A stretch of DNA of 64,000 nucleotides from Botryotinia globosa (GCA_014898425.1 RCSZ01000011.1:124001-188000); one strand, 5' to 3'. Positions 40,993 through 52,843 are shown, numbered from the stretch's first letter. Made by a program: numbers and translations. The notes: generated by a model not told the origin, from the letters alone.

Positions 40993-41394
40993 TTTCATTT
41001 TCCTTTTCATTCTTTCTTTTCCGCCTTTCTGCTGGTAAAGCTAAAAAGGTTCAAGGGAGTTCAAGTTCAGTCAAAGTCAGGCAGTCTAAAAGAAAGCCGA
41101 CCAGCACATTACATTACATGAGATTACATTACTTTGCATTACTTTGCATTACTTTACATTACTTTACTTGGATATAATATCTATCAAATATCACCACTAC
41201 CTCTACCTCCACCTCCATCCACATCCACCTTTACCACCACCATTACTTTACCTATCAACATCAATCAACCACTTACTCTCACACTTACTCTCACACTTAC
41301 ACTTACTCTCACATTCACACTCACATCTCAACGTGTAAAGAGAAGAAAAGAAGAAGAAGAAGAAGAAGAATATAATTAAAAAGATTCTATTCTC

Positions 41395-41412
41395 CTCTCT
41401 CTCTCTCTCTCT
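41395..41412 (+). promoter_or_regulatory. CT-repeat pyrimidine tract in the probable promoter
   Basis: A (CT)n tract about 490 bp upstream of the ATG at 41899, followed by pyrimidine-rich sequence with scattered CAAC. Such tracts are common near transcription starts of highly expressed fungal genes. The transcription start itself cannot be placed from sequence. Confidence 0.4.
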
Positions 41413-41898
41413 CTTCCTGCATCTCGCCAGAAATTCCCCCCTCGATTAAAACGGACCCAAAAGGAAAGAAGACCAAAAAAAGGCCATTTGTTCCGAAAAC
41501 GCTCAACTTCCATACTTATACTTTACTTCTCCCACATCCGGTCCAGTCCATCAACCTCTTTTCCTCCCTCCACTCTTTTTCAACCCCAACTTAAATCCTA
41601 CAACTACTACAACTACTACAACTACAACTACAACCATCTCCTCCTCCACCAAGACCTCGATTACTCTTCTCTTTCGACCGACCGATTATCCATCCTTTCC
41701 CTCTTCCATATCGCCTCCACCACATTGAATCATTGTAAATAGATTCTTTACGATTACGACCATTCAATCATCAACATAACAAGCCCACATTCCTCCACCA
41801 TTTCGCGATCACATCGCGACTTCTTTCCGCAGTCGTGCCTTCACTCCCATAACAGCTCGTGCGTTCGAGCAAAATTTCAATACCAAAATACAATCATT

Positions 41899-43747
41899 AT
41901 GCCTTCCAGATTAAATGCGCCCGTCTTGACCGTTGACGCCGGACTTATTCACAAAGTCGACACGAGAAACGTTGAGAACCTTTACAGCATGTGGACTGGT
42001 AAGTTTTACTTCTTCCTCGCATCATTCACTCGTGAAATCAGTCGCGTCACGACATTCCCCTCATTCACTATCCGAGCTAACATTCCCGACAACAGTCTTC
42101 TCAAGATGTGCTGGGTCCTTGGAAGAAGGTCAAAGATTAGAAAACTTGAGCTGGAGATTATGGAACAGAGAAACCTTTTGCTGTGAACCAACTTCAGAAG
42201 CAAACACTACCACACCCATCATTTCACGATCCTCCAGAAGTTCCGCAGGTCTAGATTCGAACAACGTTCCAGAGTTGAGTGGAAGTTTAGATTCACTCGT
42301 GGACGAAGAGGCCATCGAATTCGAAGAAGGCTCCGACGCTTCTCCTCTCGACATCTCACACCGACAAATTCACAGACACGATTCCTGCAACAGCAGAAGT
42401 CGAGGAAAGGAACGTCACATTACACCTGATGACCTTGAGAAGATGGTTATCACTATCAAGGAAAAGAAGGATCTCGCTCCTCTTACCATCTCTACACCCT
42501 ACCTTGCGCCACTCGCCGAGAGAATCCCAGCATTCGTTCAACCAAAGTATGAATCACCTGCCGCGCCATCAAATGAGTCTTTCTCCATCAACTCATCAAA
42601 TCAATCTGCCGCCGTGGAATCATCCAGCAGCAACTCGGAAAAGAGCGCCACTTCAGTTGTCAAGGGCTTCTCTCTCTCTCCCGCGCACGTCAGCAGTTCA
42701 ATGCGTTCCATCCCACTCAACACCGTACCATCCTCGATACCCACTGCCGATATCCTCGCAACAGATTCAAAAGCACTTGCACCCAAGAAGAAGCAAATGT
42801 TCGCTCTTGGTGGTTCTTCCGGTGAAGACTCACTCAGTGAACAAGCAGCTTCGATGGATGACAAGCCATTAACACTCCAACAAAAGAAGAAGCCAGCTAA
42901 ATTCAGCTTCGGTGGATCATCAAACGAAGACGAGAGCTCTCTACCAAACAGAATGCAACCACATGGTGCATTGACTGACAAACTTCAAAAGCCTTTGGCC
43001 AAGAAGCAAACCTCTTTCCAAGAAGAGGTTGCCACTAGAACCATTCAAGAGGAGGCATTCGATGATGATGTCTTTGAGACAGATGACGAGGATGATGTCG
43101 ACGAGTCTGCCATTGACGATGACGACGATTCCTCTGATTGGGAAGACTCAGTGGAGGATTCTGGAAACGCAAGTATCGATGACAAGACCTTCTTTCAACG
43201 AGTTGATTCAAGACCACAACTCACCTCTAGACGATCATTGATCACCACCATGCTTCACCAAAACGATCGTGCTCAAGCACTTGCCACCGAAGCTTCTCGA
43301 TCAACTCCAGCTCTTCGCCGATCCCGAAACTCTTCTCCCAATGGTCCTTCTCTCGCCGCATCACCGGAATCTGACGAAACCCCTCTTATGATGCGAGGAC
43401 TCAGACCAATTGCCGAAGTTCCTCGTGGAGCTCAACCTATTATCAAGACAACCACCAACACTACCGCACATCAACAAGCACTTTCACCAAGAACTACGAG
43501 AAGAAACATGCTTGCGACTGAATTGACTGTGAGTCTTCGACAAAACCTCCTGTGGGAAAGAAGACAAAAGTCATCAGTCAATGAAGCTGCTGCAGCTCTC
43601 AAACGAAGACACACTGCACACGATGTTGCAAACCTTAAACAATACCCAGAGAATGTTTATATGGATAAGGATGATCAAGCTCTCAACTCAAGCTGGAATC
43701 AATACTTCAGTCAAGGGTTGGGAGAATATCATTCCAAGGGATGGTAA
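41899..43747 (+). CDS. DUF1752 (AreA N-terminal-like) / DUF3295 fungal regulatory protein
   Basis: Exons 41899-41998 and 42096-43747 (GTAAGT...ACAG, 97-bp intron) give 583 aa. Splicing joins ENLYSMWT to VFSRCAGSLEEGQRLENL, followed by SWRLWNRE. This is the diagnostic motif of the GATA_AreA/DUF1752 domain (residues about 25-65) shared by fungal nitrogen- and carbon-signalling proteins, but no GATA zinc finger follows. The middle is Ser-rich and disordered, with two similar motifs, MFALGGSSGED and KFSFGGSSNED. An acidic run follows (about 375-410, DDDDSSDWEDSVEDSG). The C-terminal ~150 residues resemble DUF3295: NMLATELTVSLRQNLLWER, then a WNQYF...YHSKGW ending. A nuclear or cytosolic regulator is likely by family. 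The strand upstream of it is empty for 23 kb. Confidence 0.87.
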
Positions 43748-45100
43748 ATTTCTGAACAATACTACGTTGGTCGCATCATGTAATGGGTCATCTGCGCATC
43801 GAGTAAACAACATCAGCATACAACAATTTATACGTTTGACTTGTATTGCCTTGTGGTAATACACAGTCTTACATCGACTTCACAGTCAAAACTGCATTCA
43901 TCGTCATGGAGTTTCTGGGCATAGAAACAAGACGTGTGGAATTTTTACATGGTCATAGCATTGGGCACGAATTAATGTCTTTTTGCTTTTTTAGTTTGCA
44001 TTATAGCGAATGTTTTACAATCACAGGATCAAGGAGGGGTGGGATATTTGTCTGTTTTTTTTTATTCCTTTTTATTTTACTTTTCTTCTTTTACATATTC
44101 ACATGGCGACTTGGAAGAAAAAGGTCTTCAACTTCCACACATATTTGGGGGATGGAAAGAACACTGGTATGGGAATAAACTGGTATGGAATGGGAAACTA
44201 TGGATCGGTGTTCTTTTGCGTCTTTGTTTTTTTCTCCTTCATTTTACACAAAAGCTTTTTTCGAGGAAAAGTGTTATGAAGAAAACTGAATGGTTTCTTT
44301 TTCAAAGAATGTTTTGATACCAGCGGATTTTATTTCAACTGGCGTTGGGATGATACCACATGATGGATTTTTGAGAAAGTCCTTGGGATTTTTTTTTTCA
44401 GTTCAAGCTTTTCCCTCTTTTTGAGAGAAGAAGATCATGAACTTCCGAGAGGAAGCATGAATCTTTGTATATGATCTGAATGGATGGGAACTGGAATGGA
44501 AGGATAGGCAGTGGATGGTAAAAAAAGTTTGGGGGAATGGGAAATACGGAACAATTGTATTATGACTTGCCAAAGGAAAGCAAGCAGATTAGATAGTTTT
44601 TAGTGAGAGGATAGGAGAGGGGGGGGGAGAAGAGAATAAAAAATAAAATATCGATACAAAACTTTTTGGTTCTTTTGATTGTGGTGATTTGATTATGAGT
44701 GATTTGATTGTGATGTGAGTGGCTTGATGTGTTGTTGATACTTGTGACTGGTGGGGATGATAAGGATGAAGATGAGATGTCTCTAGGGAATAAGGAGGAT
44801 AAGAGTGGTGATGGGGATATTTGATATTGGATATTGAGTGTTGAATGTTGATTTGGTTATAAAGATTGAGAGAGGATGATGAGAATAATGATGATGATAG
44901 CGATGATATAAGAAGAGGGATTTGAAAGGGGAAGCAAATTGGAAGGTTTGTTATTGTGTGAGATGAGAGGGGGGAGGTTGTTGAAGAATGGATAGGAGGA
45001 GGGAGGAGGGAGGAGGGAAGAGAAAATAAAAAATGTGTAAATAAAGATTAATTCAATTATCAAATTAATTTTATAAAAAGGGAAGATGGATAGACAATTG
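43748..45100. other. 3' flank and intergenic region
   Basis: No gene. T-rich and then purine-rich sequence; the nearest 500 bp probably hold the 3' UTR of the upstream gene. Short open frames at 43846-44317 have no motifs. Confidence 0.5.
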
Positions 45101-45240
45101 GATTTGGGGTTGGGATTTAGGGTTGGGATTTAGGGTTGGGATTTATGAGGGGATTTATGAGGGGATTTATGAGGGGATTTATGAGGGGAGGTGGGATTGG
45201 GATTTGGGATTTAGGGTTGGGATTTAGGGTTGGGATTTAA
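45101..45240 (+). repeat. minisatellite with telomere-like TTAGGG units
   Basis: Units of GGGATTTAGGGTT type flank a block of GGGGATTTATGA units. It lies at the edge between normal-GC DNA and the AT-rich repeat island. TTAGGG is the usual telomere repeat of filamentous ascomycetes, but here it is embedded in a longer, degenerate unit. Confidence 0.8.
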
Positions 45241-45508
45241 TAGAAGATGGGGATGGAGGGGGTGGTGCGAGATGGTGGGAGATGGTGGGAGATGGGAAGG
45301 GATATAAAGTGAAGAGAAGAAAAGAGAAAGAAGATAGTAGGAAAGAAAATCATTAATCATTTCGATTCGGTTCGGTTTGATTCATTCCAGTTTAGTTTAG
45401 TTCAGTTCAATTTAATTTAGTAATATCTATATAATTTCAATATTATTTATAAATATATCTATTTCAATCTCAAGAATATCTTAAATACATTCTAATCTTA
45501 ATCCTAAA

Positions 45509-45571
45509 TAAGTCATTATTCTACTTTCAGGCCACCTCTCTTTTGGACTACTTTTTTATATCAAAAATATA
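45509..45571 (+). repeat. truncated left end of the ~0.8-kb TIR element
   Basis: Matches the left terminal repeat of copies A and C (TTCTACTTTCAGGCCACCTC, then a TATATCAAAAAT stretch) and then diverges abruptly. It begins after a TA, as the complete copies do. Confidence 0.6.
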
Positions 45572-46021
45572 AGAATCATATACAAGGTGACGACTAGTAT
45601 TAATATAGGTGTAGACATATCATAAGACTTTTCATTGATTTCTTCAAAACCTCTTTCTAAAGTTATATATATATATATAAAGCTTTTTATTTTGATTTAA
45701 TAATCAGTCTAATACCAAACCGACTAATGCTTATAATAGAGTTTTCTTTCTTAGAACTTTTCTTTCCGAAAGCTTTTTAAAGCTAATTGATAGATTACTC
45801 TATATTCTTTCAAAGCTTTGAAAAATTATTCGATAATTGATTGCTATTAGATCAATCTCCCTTTTTAGATTTTATTAATTTCTATAATAAAAGTTAGTTT
45901 TGTAGTATTTATATTCTTATTTTATAAAGGTTAGTTTCTTTATCGTCTTTCGAAAAGTTATATTGTAGTATAAGAGTGCTTAGAACTAATCCCAAATCTG
46001 AAATCCCAAATCTGAATTCTA

Positions 46022-46726
46022 AGTCGAACATTCTACTTTCGGGCCACCCCTCTTTTAAATCATTCTTTTATATTAAAAATCACTTTTTGATTTATCAATA
46101 TTTTTATTGATATTGAAAATAATTTAAATATATATATAATTCGAGTTATTTTAGATTTATATTAGAATTTTTTGAATCGATTTCTAAAGCTTCAAAATAT
46201 CGATTTTCAATTTATATAGAAATCAAATAAAAAATTAAAATTTTATATAATCTATAATAACTTTTTAAGAATAATTATTAAAAGAAAATTATATCTCTTT
46301 TTGAAAGTTTCAAATCTAAATCTATATAGAAATTTAATTTTTTTGAAAAAAATAAATAAATATAAAGATGTAATATACAGTGAATTAAGAGTAATATAAA
46401 TAATCCCTATAATTTTGAGGGTACCCCTTTAAATATTTATTTATAAGGAATTTTTCATTTTTTGAAGATTCTCTAGATTAAATTTCTTATAAATTTATAG
46501 TAAAAATTTATAATTTATTTTTAACTATTTTTATTTAAAAGTTATTATAGATTTTATAAATTTTTAGATTTATATATAATTCTTATACAAATTCAAAAGA
46601 TCGATATTTTAAAGCTTTAGAAATCAATCTAGAAAAATCCTAAAATTCTAAATTTTGTAAAATGAGCTTAATACAATTTAAATGATATGAATAAAATTTT
46701 TATTAAATTATATTCAATATTGATAA
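46022..46726 (+). mobile_element. TIR element copy A, truncated on the right
   Basis: Starts TA|AGTCGAACATTCTACTTTCG, like copy C, and runs collinear with copy B until about 46726. There the sequence switches to TGTCACGATATATACGTG and the last ~80 bp, including the right TIR, are missing. No transposase is visible, so this is a non-autonomous or decayed element. It supplies the uninterrupted sequence for both direct insertions seen in copy C. Confidence 0.7.
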
Positions 46727-46810
46727 ATGTCACGATATATACGTGATCATATCCGATCGGGTTAAGTATAGTATTAAGCTCAAGTCAATTGTATATATAG
46801 TTTTATAATA
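46727..46810 (+). mobile_element. LTR-like start abutting the break in copy A
   Basis: The break in copy A falls at TGTCACGATATATACGTG, which has the TG start and palindromic character of retrotransposon LTR ends. The other end could not be identified, so this is a fragment at best. Confidence 0.35.
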
Positions 46811-47966
46811 TACTTTCTTTAGCTTTATAGCTTTTAATTCTAAGATTGATTTTTAAACGTTTGTTAGGTTTGTTATATTATTAAAAGCTTTTTCAAATAA
46901 AGAATAGAATAATATTAATATATACTTATAAATAAAACTTTTATATATACTCCGCTTGCTCCTATTTAAATACATTACTTATACTCTCTCACTTATATAT
47001 AAATCTTTTTGATTTTAATTAAAGATATTGTTTTTTTTCTTATTTTTAATTTCTAAATTATAAATTACAATTCGATAAATCTTATTATTATAAAACTTTA
47101 CAATAAAATAATTTATTAATAAAATGAAATCTTATTTTTATACTTTCTAATCCTCAAATACTTTTCTATCATTTATATATCTTTCTAATCGAAACCTTCT
47201 TTCCCTAATCCCAAAAAATTCAATAATAACTTTTAGAAATTTGATATATAAATTACCTTCAATTTAAACGAAATTACAAATGGATAATATAATAACTAAG
47301 AATTTTAGTTTGTTTAAATTGTTTTTTTAATTTATTAATAAAATAATATATTGATTAATAATTTAAATTAAATTTGTAAATATAAGATTGAAATTTGTTA
47401 TTTATAAAATATAAAATAATAATATATTGATAAATATTGATTAAAATTATATTAGAGATTTGATAATATTGTTATATAAATTTTCAAATTTATTGATTAA
47501 TATTTTGTAATTATTTGTAGTTTAATATTAGTATTTGATTTATTGCTTTTTTTATTAATATAAATTAATGAATGATATTTGTATTTAGTAAATATTTATT
47601 TAAATTTATATTGTTAATAAATATAATTCAATATTATTTAAAAAATCAATTTGAATAGGTTTTAAGTTGATTAATATTTATAATAAAGTTTTCTTTTTTA
47701 GAATTTTATTTTCGAAAGTTTTTAAAAGTTAATTGATAAATTATTTTATATTTTTTAAAAGTTTTTAAAAATTATTTGATAATTGATTATTATTAGATCA
47801 ATTTTCCTTTTTAGATTTTATTAATTTTTATAATAAAAATTAATTTTGTAGTATTTATATTTTTATTTTATAAAGATTAGTTTTTTATAACCTTTTGAAA
47901 AGTTATATTATAACATAAAAGAATTTAGAATTAATCTTAAATTTGTAATCCTAATTCTAAATTCTA

Positions 47967-48754
47967 AATCGATTATTTTATTTTTAGGCTATTTTTTTTA
48001 AATTATTTTTTTATATCAAAAAATGATTTTTGATTTATTAATATTTTTATTGATATTGAATATAATTTAAATATATGTGATATATATATATAATTCGAAT
48101 TATTTTAAATTTATATTAGAATTTTTTGAATTGATTTCTAAAAGTTCAAAATATCGATTTTCAATTTATATAGAAAGCAAATATAAAATTAAAATTTTAT
48201 ATAATCTATAATAATTTTCAAGAAAAAATAATTAAAAATAAATTATATAATTTTATTATAAATTTATATAAAATGTATTTCGAAAGATTTTTAGAAAATA
48301 AAAAATTCCTTATTAATAAATATTTAAAAAAATATTTTTGAATTTTAAATTATAAAGATTATTTATATTATTATATCTTTATATTTATAAAGAAAAATTG
48401 ATTTTTTTTAATTTCTATATAAAATTTAGATTTGAACTTTTCAAAAAGATATATAATTTTCTCTTAATAATTTTTATTAAAAAGTTATCAAAGATTATAT
48501 AAAAGTTTTAAATTTCTATATAATTTTTATACAAATTAAAAAGATCGATATTTTAAAGCTTTAAATCTCAATCCAGAAAAATACTAAAAAATATAATTTT
48601 TTTAAAATGAGTTTAATATAATTTAAATAATATAAATATAAATTTTGTTAAATTATATTTAATATTGATAAAGATATTGATAGATCAAAAAAGTAATTTT
48701 TGATATAAAAAGGTGGTTCAAAATAGAGGTGGTTTGAAAGTAGGGTGGTCGATT
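47967..48754 (+). mobile_element. TIR element copy B (788 bp), RIP-damaged
   Basis: TA-flanked copy with both termini. The left end is AATCGATTATTTTATTTTTA and the right end is its inverse (GTTTGAAAGTAGGGTGGTCG...). Compared with copy A, C is replaced by T at many positions. No ORF. Confidence 0.75.
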
Positions 48755-48879
48755 TATTAATCATTTCGGTTCGATTCGGTTCAGTTCAATTCGTTCTATT
48801 CTAGTTCAATCCGCCCCATTTTATTCCAGTTTAGTTAAGTTTGGTTCGGTTTAGTGTTATCTATATAATTTCAATTTTA

Positions 48880-50200
48880 TTTGCAAATACATCCATCTCG
48901 ATCTCAAGAATATCTCAAATATATCTTCGAAAATCAAGATTTCGAGTGTAGCGAGCTGGGGGGCTTGGGGGCTTGCCCCCTTGGATGGATGGGTGGGGAG
49001 GGAGTGAGTGAGGAGGTGGGGGGGTGGGGGGATGGGGGGATGGGGAAATGGGGAGATGGAGAGATGGGGAGATGGGGAGGGAATAGATGGGGAGGGAATG
49101 GATGGGGAGGGAATGGATGGGGAGATGGGGAGATGGAGAGATGGGGAGGGAATGGGATTGAAAATGAGAGATGGAAATGGGATTGAGAATGAGGGATGAA
49201 AATAGGATTAGAGATAGGATTTGGAAGTGAGGGGATATATAAATAGAGGAGTAGTGTGATGATAAAGATTGGTAATATAAGGGTCAGTAGATGGATAATT
49301 AGATAGGTGATTAGATGAATGAAGGTGATTAGCTAGATGGATGAATGTGTGAGATAGAGAGGGCGAAGATATTTATGATGATAGGGAGTAGGTTGTTATT
49401 TATTCATAAATGGGATATTGCTGGGAATGGGATGGAGAGTGAGATTGGAATTGGGATTGGAATTGGGATTGGAAGTGGAAGTGGGATAGGAAGTGGGAAT
49501 GGGATGGAGAGTGAGAATGCTGGGATAATGGATAGGTAGAGTAGAGTATGTTTGGATTCTGGTGATTGTTGTGAAAAGGATGGGAAAGGGGAGGGGAGGG
49601 GAGGGGGAAGAGGGAGAGAAGAATAAGAGAAGGGGAAGTGAGAAGGGGAGAAAGGAAGAAAGGAAGAAGAAGGGGAGAAATAAGAGAAGAGAAGAGAAAG
49701 AGAAAGAGAAGAGAGAAAGAAAGGAGAAGTAATTTCCATGTGATTAGATGAAGTGATTGATAGATTGTATTTGTGGGATTATATATTTATATATTTATAC
49801 ATAACTAGTTAGCTTAGAGAGGTACGTAGATAGGTATTTAGATAGGTGGATAGGAGTTGGATTTGGAGGTCAAGGTAGAGGTGAAGGTGGAGTCAAAATT
49901 GGAGTTTGGAATTGGACTTGAAATTTGGAGATGTGGAGATTTATATAAAGTTTTGTAAGTGGAACGATAAAATGGGGAGAGGAGAGGAGAGGGGAGTAGA
50001 AGAGAAAAGAGGAGAGTAGAGGAGAATAGAGGAGAGAAAAGAACAGGAGAGTAGAAAAGAAAAGAATTGATATTATAGTTTATAATAATAAATAGAAAAG
50101 ATGTAGTAATATAATATAAGATGATATGAGATATAATATGAGATAAAAGGAGACGAGAAAGTTTATGAATAGACAGACAGATACTAGATATCAATCTCCG
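48880..50200. other. purine-rich, repeat-rich normal-GC gap between AT-rich blocks
   Basis: The plus strand is strongly G/A-biased. It contains G-run clusters at 49010-49160 (GGGGAGATGGGGAGATGG type), GGGATTGGAATTGGGATTGG repeats near 49440-49510, a canonical G-quadruplex pattern at 49588-49607, and a polypurine tract to about 49735. A second GA tract lies at 49975-50070. Frames here follow the repeats and are not called as genes. Confidence 0.6.
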
Positions 50201-50889
50201 TGTTCATTTCCATATATATTATAGATGAGCATGAAGATAAGAATCTTTGAGAGAAGGTTTGTATAGGTTCTAGAATAAATTGAATTTTATTTCATTGTTT
50301 ATTTGTTTCTTCATTTTAATATGGAAAATCGAATTGATATATTTTAATTGTATTAATATTCAATATTTAATTATTATTGGTTTACAATTTGAAGAATCAA
50401 AAATTAAAAAAGAAAGAAGGGGAAAAAGAAGAATATTTTTTTTAGAACATTGATTATATTATAAAGAGATATATTGATTTGTTTGTTTATAAAATTAGAA
50501 AGTTATAATTGTATTTTTTATATTGTTTTTATTATTTTGATTATGATTTTGATTATAATTTTAGTTGGGAATTGAAAGAGTGAATAAAGGGGGGAAGTAG
50601 AGGGGGAATTTAATAGAAAATGAATTATATTATATAATACATACACTAACTACTGGATATATAAATTGATAAAACACTTCTCAATTTTTTATATTTTTTA
50701 TAAATTCAATTCTCAATTGTTTAATATTAGAATGTATACTTTGATTGTTTTATCTTTATTTAAGAATTGTAATAATTTCTAAAATAAATGATTTAATATA
50801 TCAAAATATATTTACAAGTTTATTTTGTATTATTCTATAAGTCTATACACCCGCCCACTGGTGATATATGGTGATATATCTATAAAGTA
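50200..50889. other. AT-rich spacer before TIR element copy C
   Basis: No gene and no clear element boundary. The sequence is poor in C and G. It ends at the TA (50888-50889) that flanks copy C. Confidence 0.45.
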
Positions 50890-51279
50890 AGTCGACTACT
50901 CTACTTTCGGATAACCTCTTTTTTGAATTATTCTTTTATATCAAAAATTACTTTTTTAGTCTATTAATATCTTTATCAATATTAAATATAATTTAAGAAA
51001 AATTTATATGTATATAAATCAAGTTATTTTAGATTTATATTAAAACTTTAGGATCTTTCTGGATTAAGATTTAGAGTTTTAAAATATCGATTTTTGAATT
51101 TACAGTACTAGGGCACAGCTATTCGTCGGCCGGATTTTACCCGGGAATCCACTAACACTACCCCTTCATTCAATCCTATTTATTAAATCAATTCTTCAAT
51201 ATTTTAATATAAATTTTAACAATTTCTTTATATTATATAATAGTATATATAATTTCTATAATGATTTTATAACTCAAGC

Positions 51280-52330
51280 TTTTAATATTTAGTATGCTAT
51301 TTATCTACTGTGATATAAGTCTTTATTCTATTTCTTATATTAGCTTTTAGTTTTATAAATAAATTATTGTTTAGTGTATTCTAAACTGTTTTTAGAATAT
51401 TTTCAAGCTTTTGTCTAATATATTCTATCTTGATTTTATTTATTGTAATATTTGGAAACATTTCAAAAACATAAACTTTTAGATATCATTAAACATATTC
51501 AATAGGATTGAAATTAGAACTATAAGGAGGTCAGAGATTAATTAAAGGAATATTTCTAGCTTTGAATTATTCTTATATTTTATTAATTCGATGTATAAAA
51601 GCATTATCCTATATGAATTAATACTCCTCGTTTAACCCCTCCTGAATAAAAGCTAATTTCCTATTAAGGATTTCAAAATAAGAGTTAGTATTATATTTAA
51701 ACTTTTTATTCTTAAAATCCCTATTTATAACATAAAACTTGTTTTTTCTGATATTACAAAAGCCTTTTTATATTATAATTTTTATATTCTTATATACATT
51801 ATAGATTTGGATTATTTTTTATTCCTATTTCTAGTTTGGGGAGTGGAACACTTATTTCTGATTTTTTCTTTTTTTCTATTTTATAGAATATTCTTTTAAT
51901 TAGAATATTAGACTCTATTCCTTTGCTATCTATTTCTAGTGAGCTAGGCATTAAACTAATCTTTTAATAGTATATTCTTTTATAAGTTCAGGCTTTTTTC
52001 TAATTTTCCAATTAGCTATTTCATATTTCTTAAGAATTCTTTTAATAATATTCCTTTTGCATTCAAGCCTACAAACTATTAATATCTTCTGATATATTAA
52101 TTTAGACTATAATCTTATGTATTATAATAGTATTCATTTATTTCGATTTGTATATAATTTTCTTTTAAAAGTTTTAAAATAAAATAATTTCTTTATTATA
52201 TATCATATTCATTTTGATAATATAAAAATAATTGTTGAAGGAATCCTAAGTTCCTTTGTAATAGTAATAGGCTATATACTTGTCTTTACTTTTCTTGTAA
52301 TTTTTCCATATATATATTAAGATAAATATA
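51280..52330 (-). pseudogene. Tc1/mariner-family transposase relic
   Basis: Minus-strand remnant of a DD35E-type transposase interrupted by many in-frame stops and frameshifts. The best preserved part is the second Asp to catalytic Glu segment at 51608-51498, with the family signature ...NPIE. The region upstream is very AT-rich and unreadable. Stop patterns fit RIP of CGA and CAA codons. It is non-functional. Confidence 0.75.
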
Positions 52331-52335
52331 AGGTA

Positions 52336-52843
52336 AGAGTTTAGGCCTCGGCTTATCGCACACCACCCTATTTCGTGACAAAATCCCTACAAAAATGTCA
52401 TTTTTCTATATAAATTAATTATTTTTATAATTCTTTAATAAATAGAAGATATAATTTGAAAATTGGTTATTTAAATAATATCTATAATTACTTTCTGAAA
52501 AAATGAGTGAAATATTTTTAATAATTTTTTAAATAAAATTATAAGTATTTAAAGTTAGAAATCTTCAAATTTTTTAATATGTAACGCTTTTCCCATACAA
52601 AAAAATCGATTTTTTTGAAAATTTCGGGAATTCCAACTTTAAATACCTACAATTTTATCAAAAAAATTATTAAAAATATTTCACTCATTTTTTTATATAA
52701 TTTCATTAATTATTTATTATCAGAATAGATTTTTTAAATCTAATTTGAAGATTGATTGAAATAATATATAGTTCAAAAGTTGAAGAAATGAGGCTTTTTA
52801 GTGTGTTTTCACTTAGTGTGCGATAAGCCGGGGCTTAAACTCT
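52336..52843. mobile_element. foldback/MITE-like element nested in the dead transposon
   Basis: Terminal inverted repeats of about 31 bp with two or three mismatches: left AGAGTTTAGGCCTCGGCTTA, right (reversed) AGAGTTTAAGCCCCGGCTTA. Both continue TCGCACAC, and TA lies at each end (52334-52335, 52844-52845). A second pair of inverted arms of about 65 bp lies inside (52497-52560 and 52630-52694; AAAAAATGAGTGAAATATTT and its inverse) around a ~70-bp centre, so a single strand could fold into a long hairpin. No coding sequence. Confidence 0.85.

Larger units (their letters stand above)
28861..41898. other. 13-kb gene-poor region upstream of the DUF1752/DUF3295 gene
   Basis: No recognisable gene. 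Numerous microsatellites occur: GATG, CATC, ATTT, ATACAT, (CT)n, (ATT)n and CTCACA. Four of the eight TACCTAGGTA palindromes lie here (30028, 37370, 38106, 40036). The last 500 bp, including a CT repeat near 41395-41412 and pyrimidine-rich sequence to 41898, look like a typical fungal core promoter and 5' leader for the gene at 41899. Confidence 0.5.
45370..48775. other. AT-rich, RIP-degraded repeat block 1
   Basis: Long AT-rich stretch without meaningful coding potential. It contains a truncated TIR-element end (about 45509-45571), TIR-element copy A (46022-46726), an LTR-like start at 46727 and copy B (47967-48754). The two parts 45690-46726 and 47660-48690 are diverged copies of one another. 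Confidence 0.75.

Noticed and set aside
48881..49199. Gly/Trp/Met-rich plus-strand frames
   Set aside because: Translation of GGGGAGATGG-type purine repeats; no independent coding evidence.
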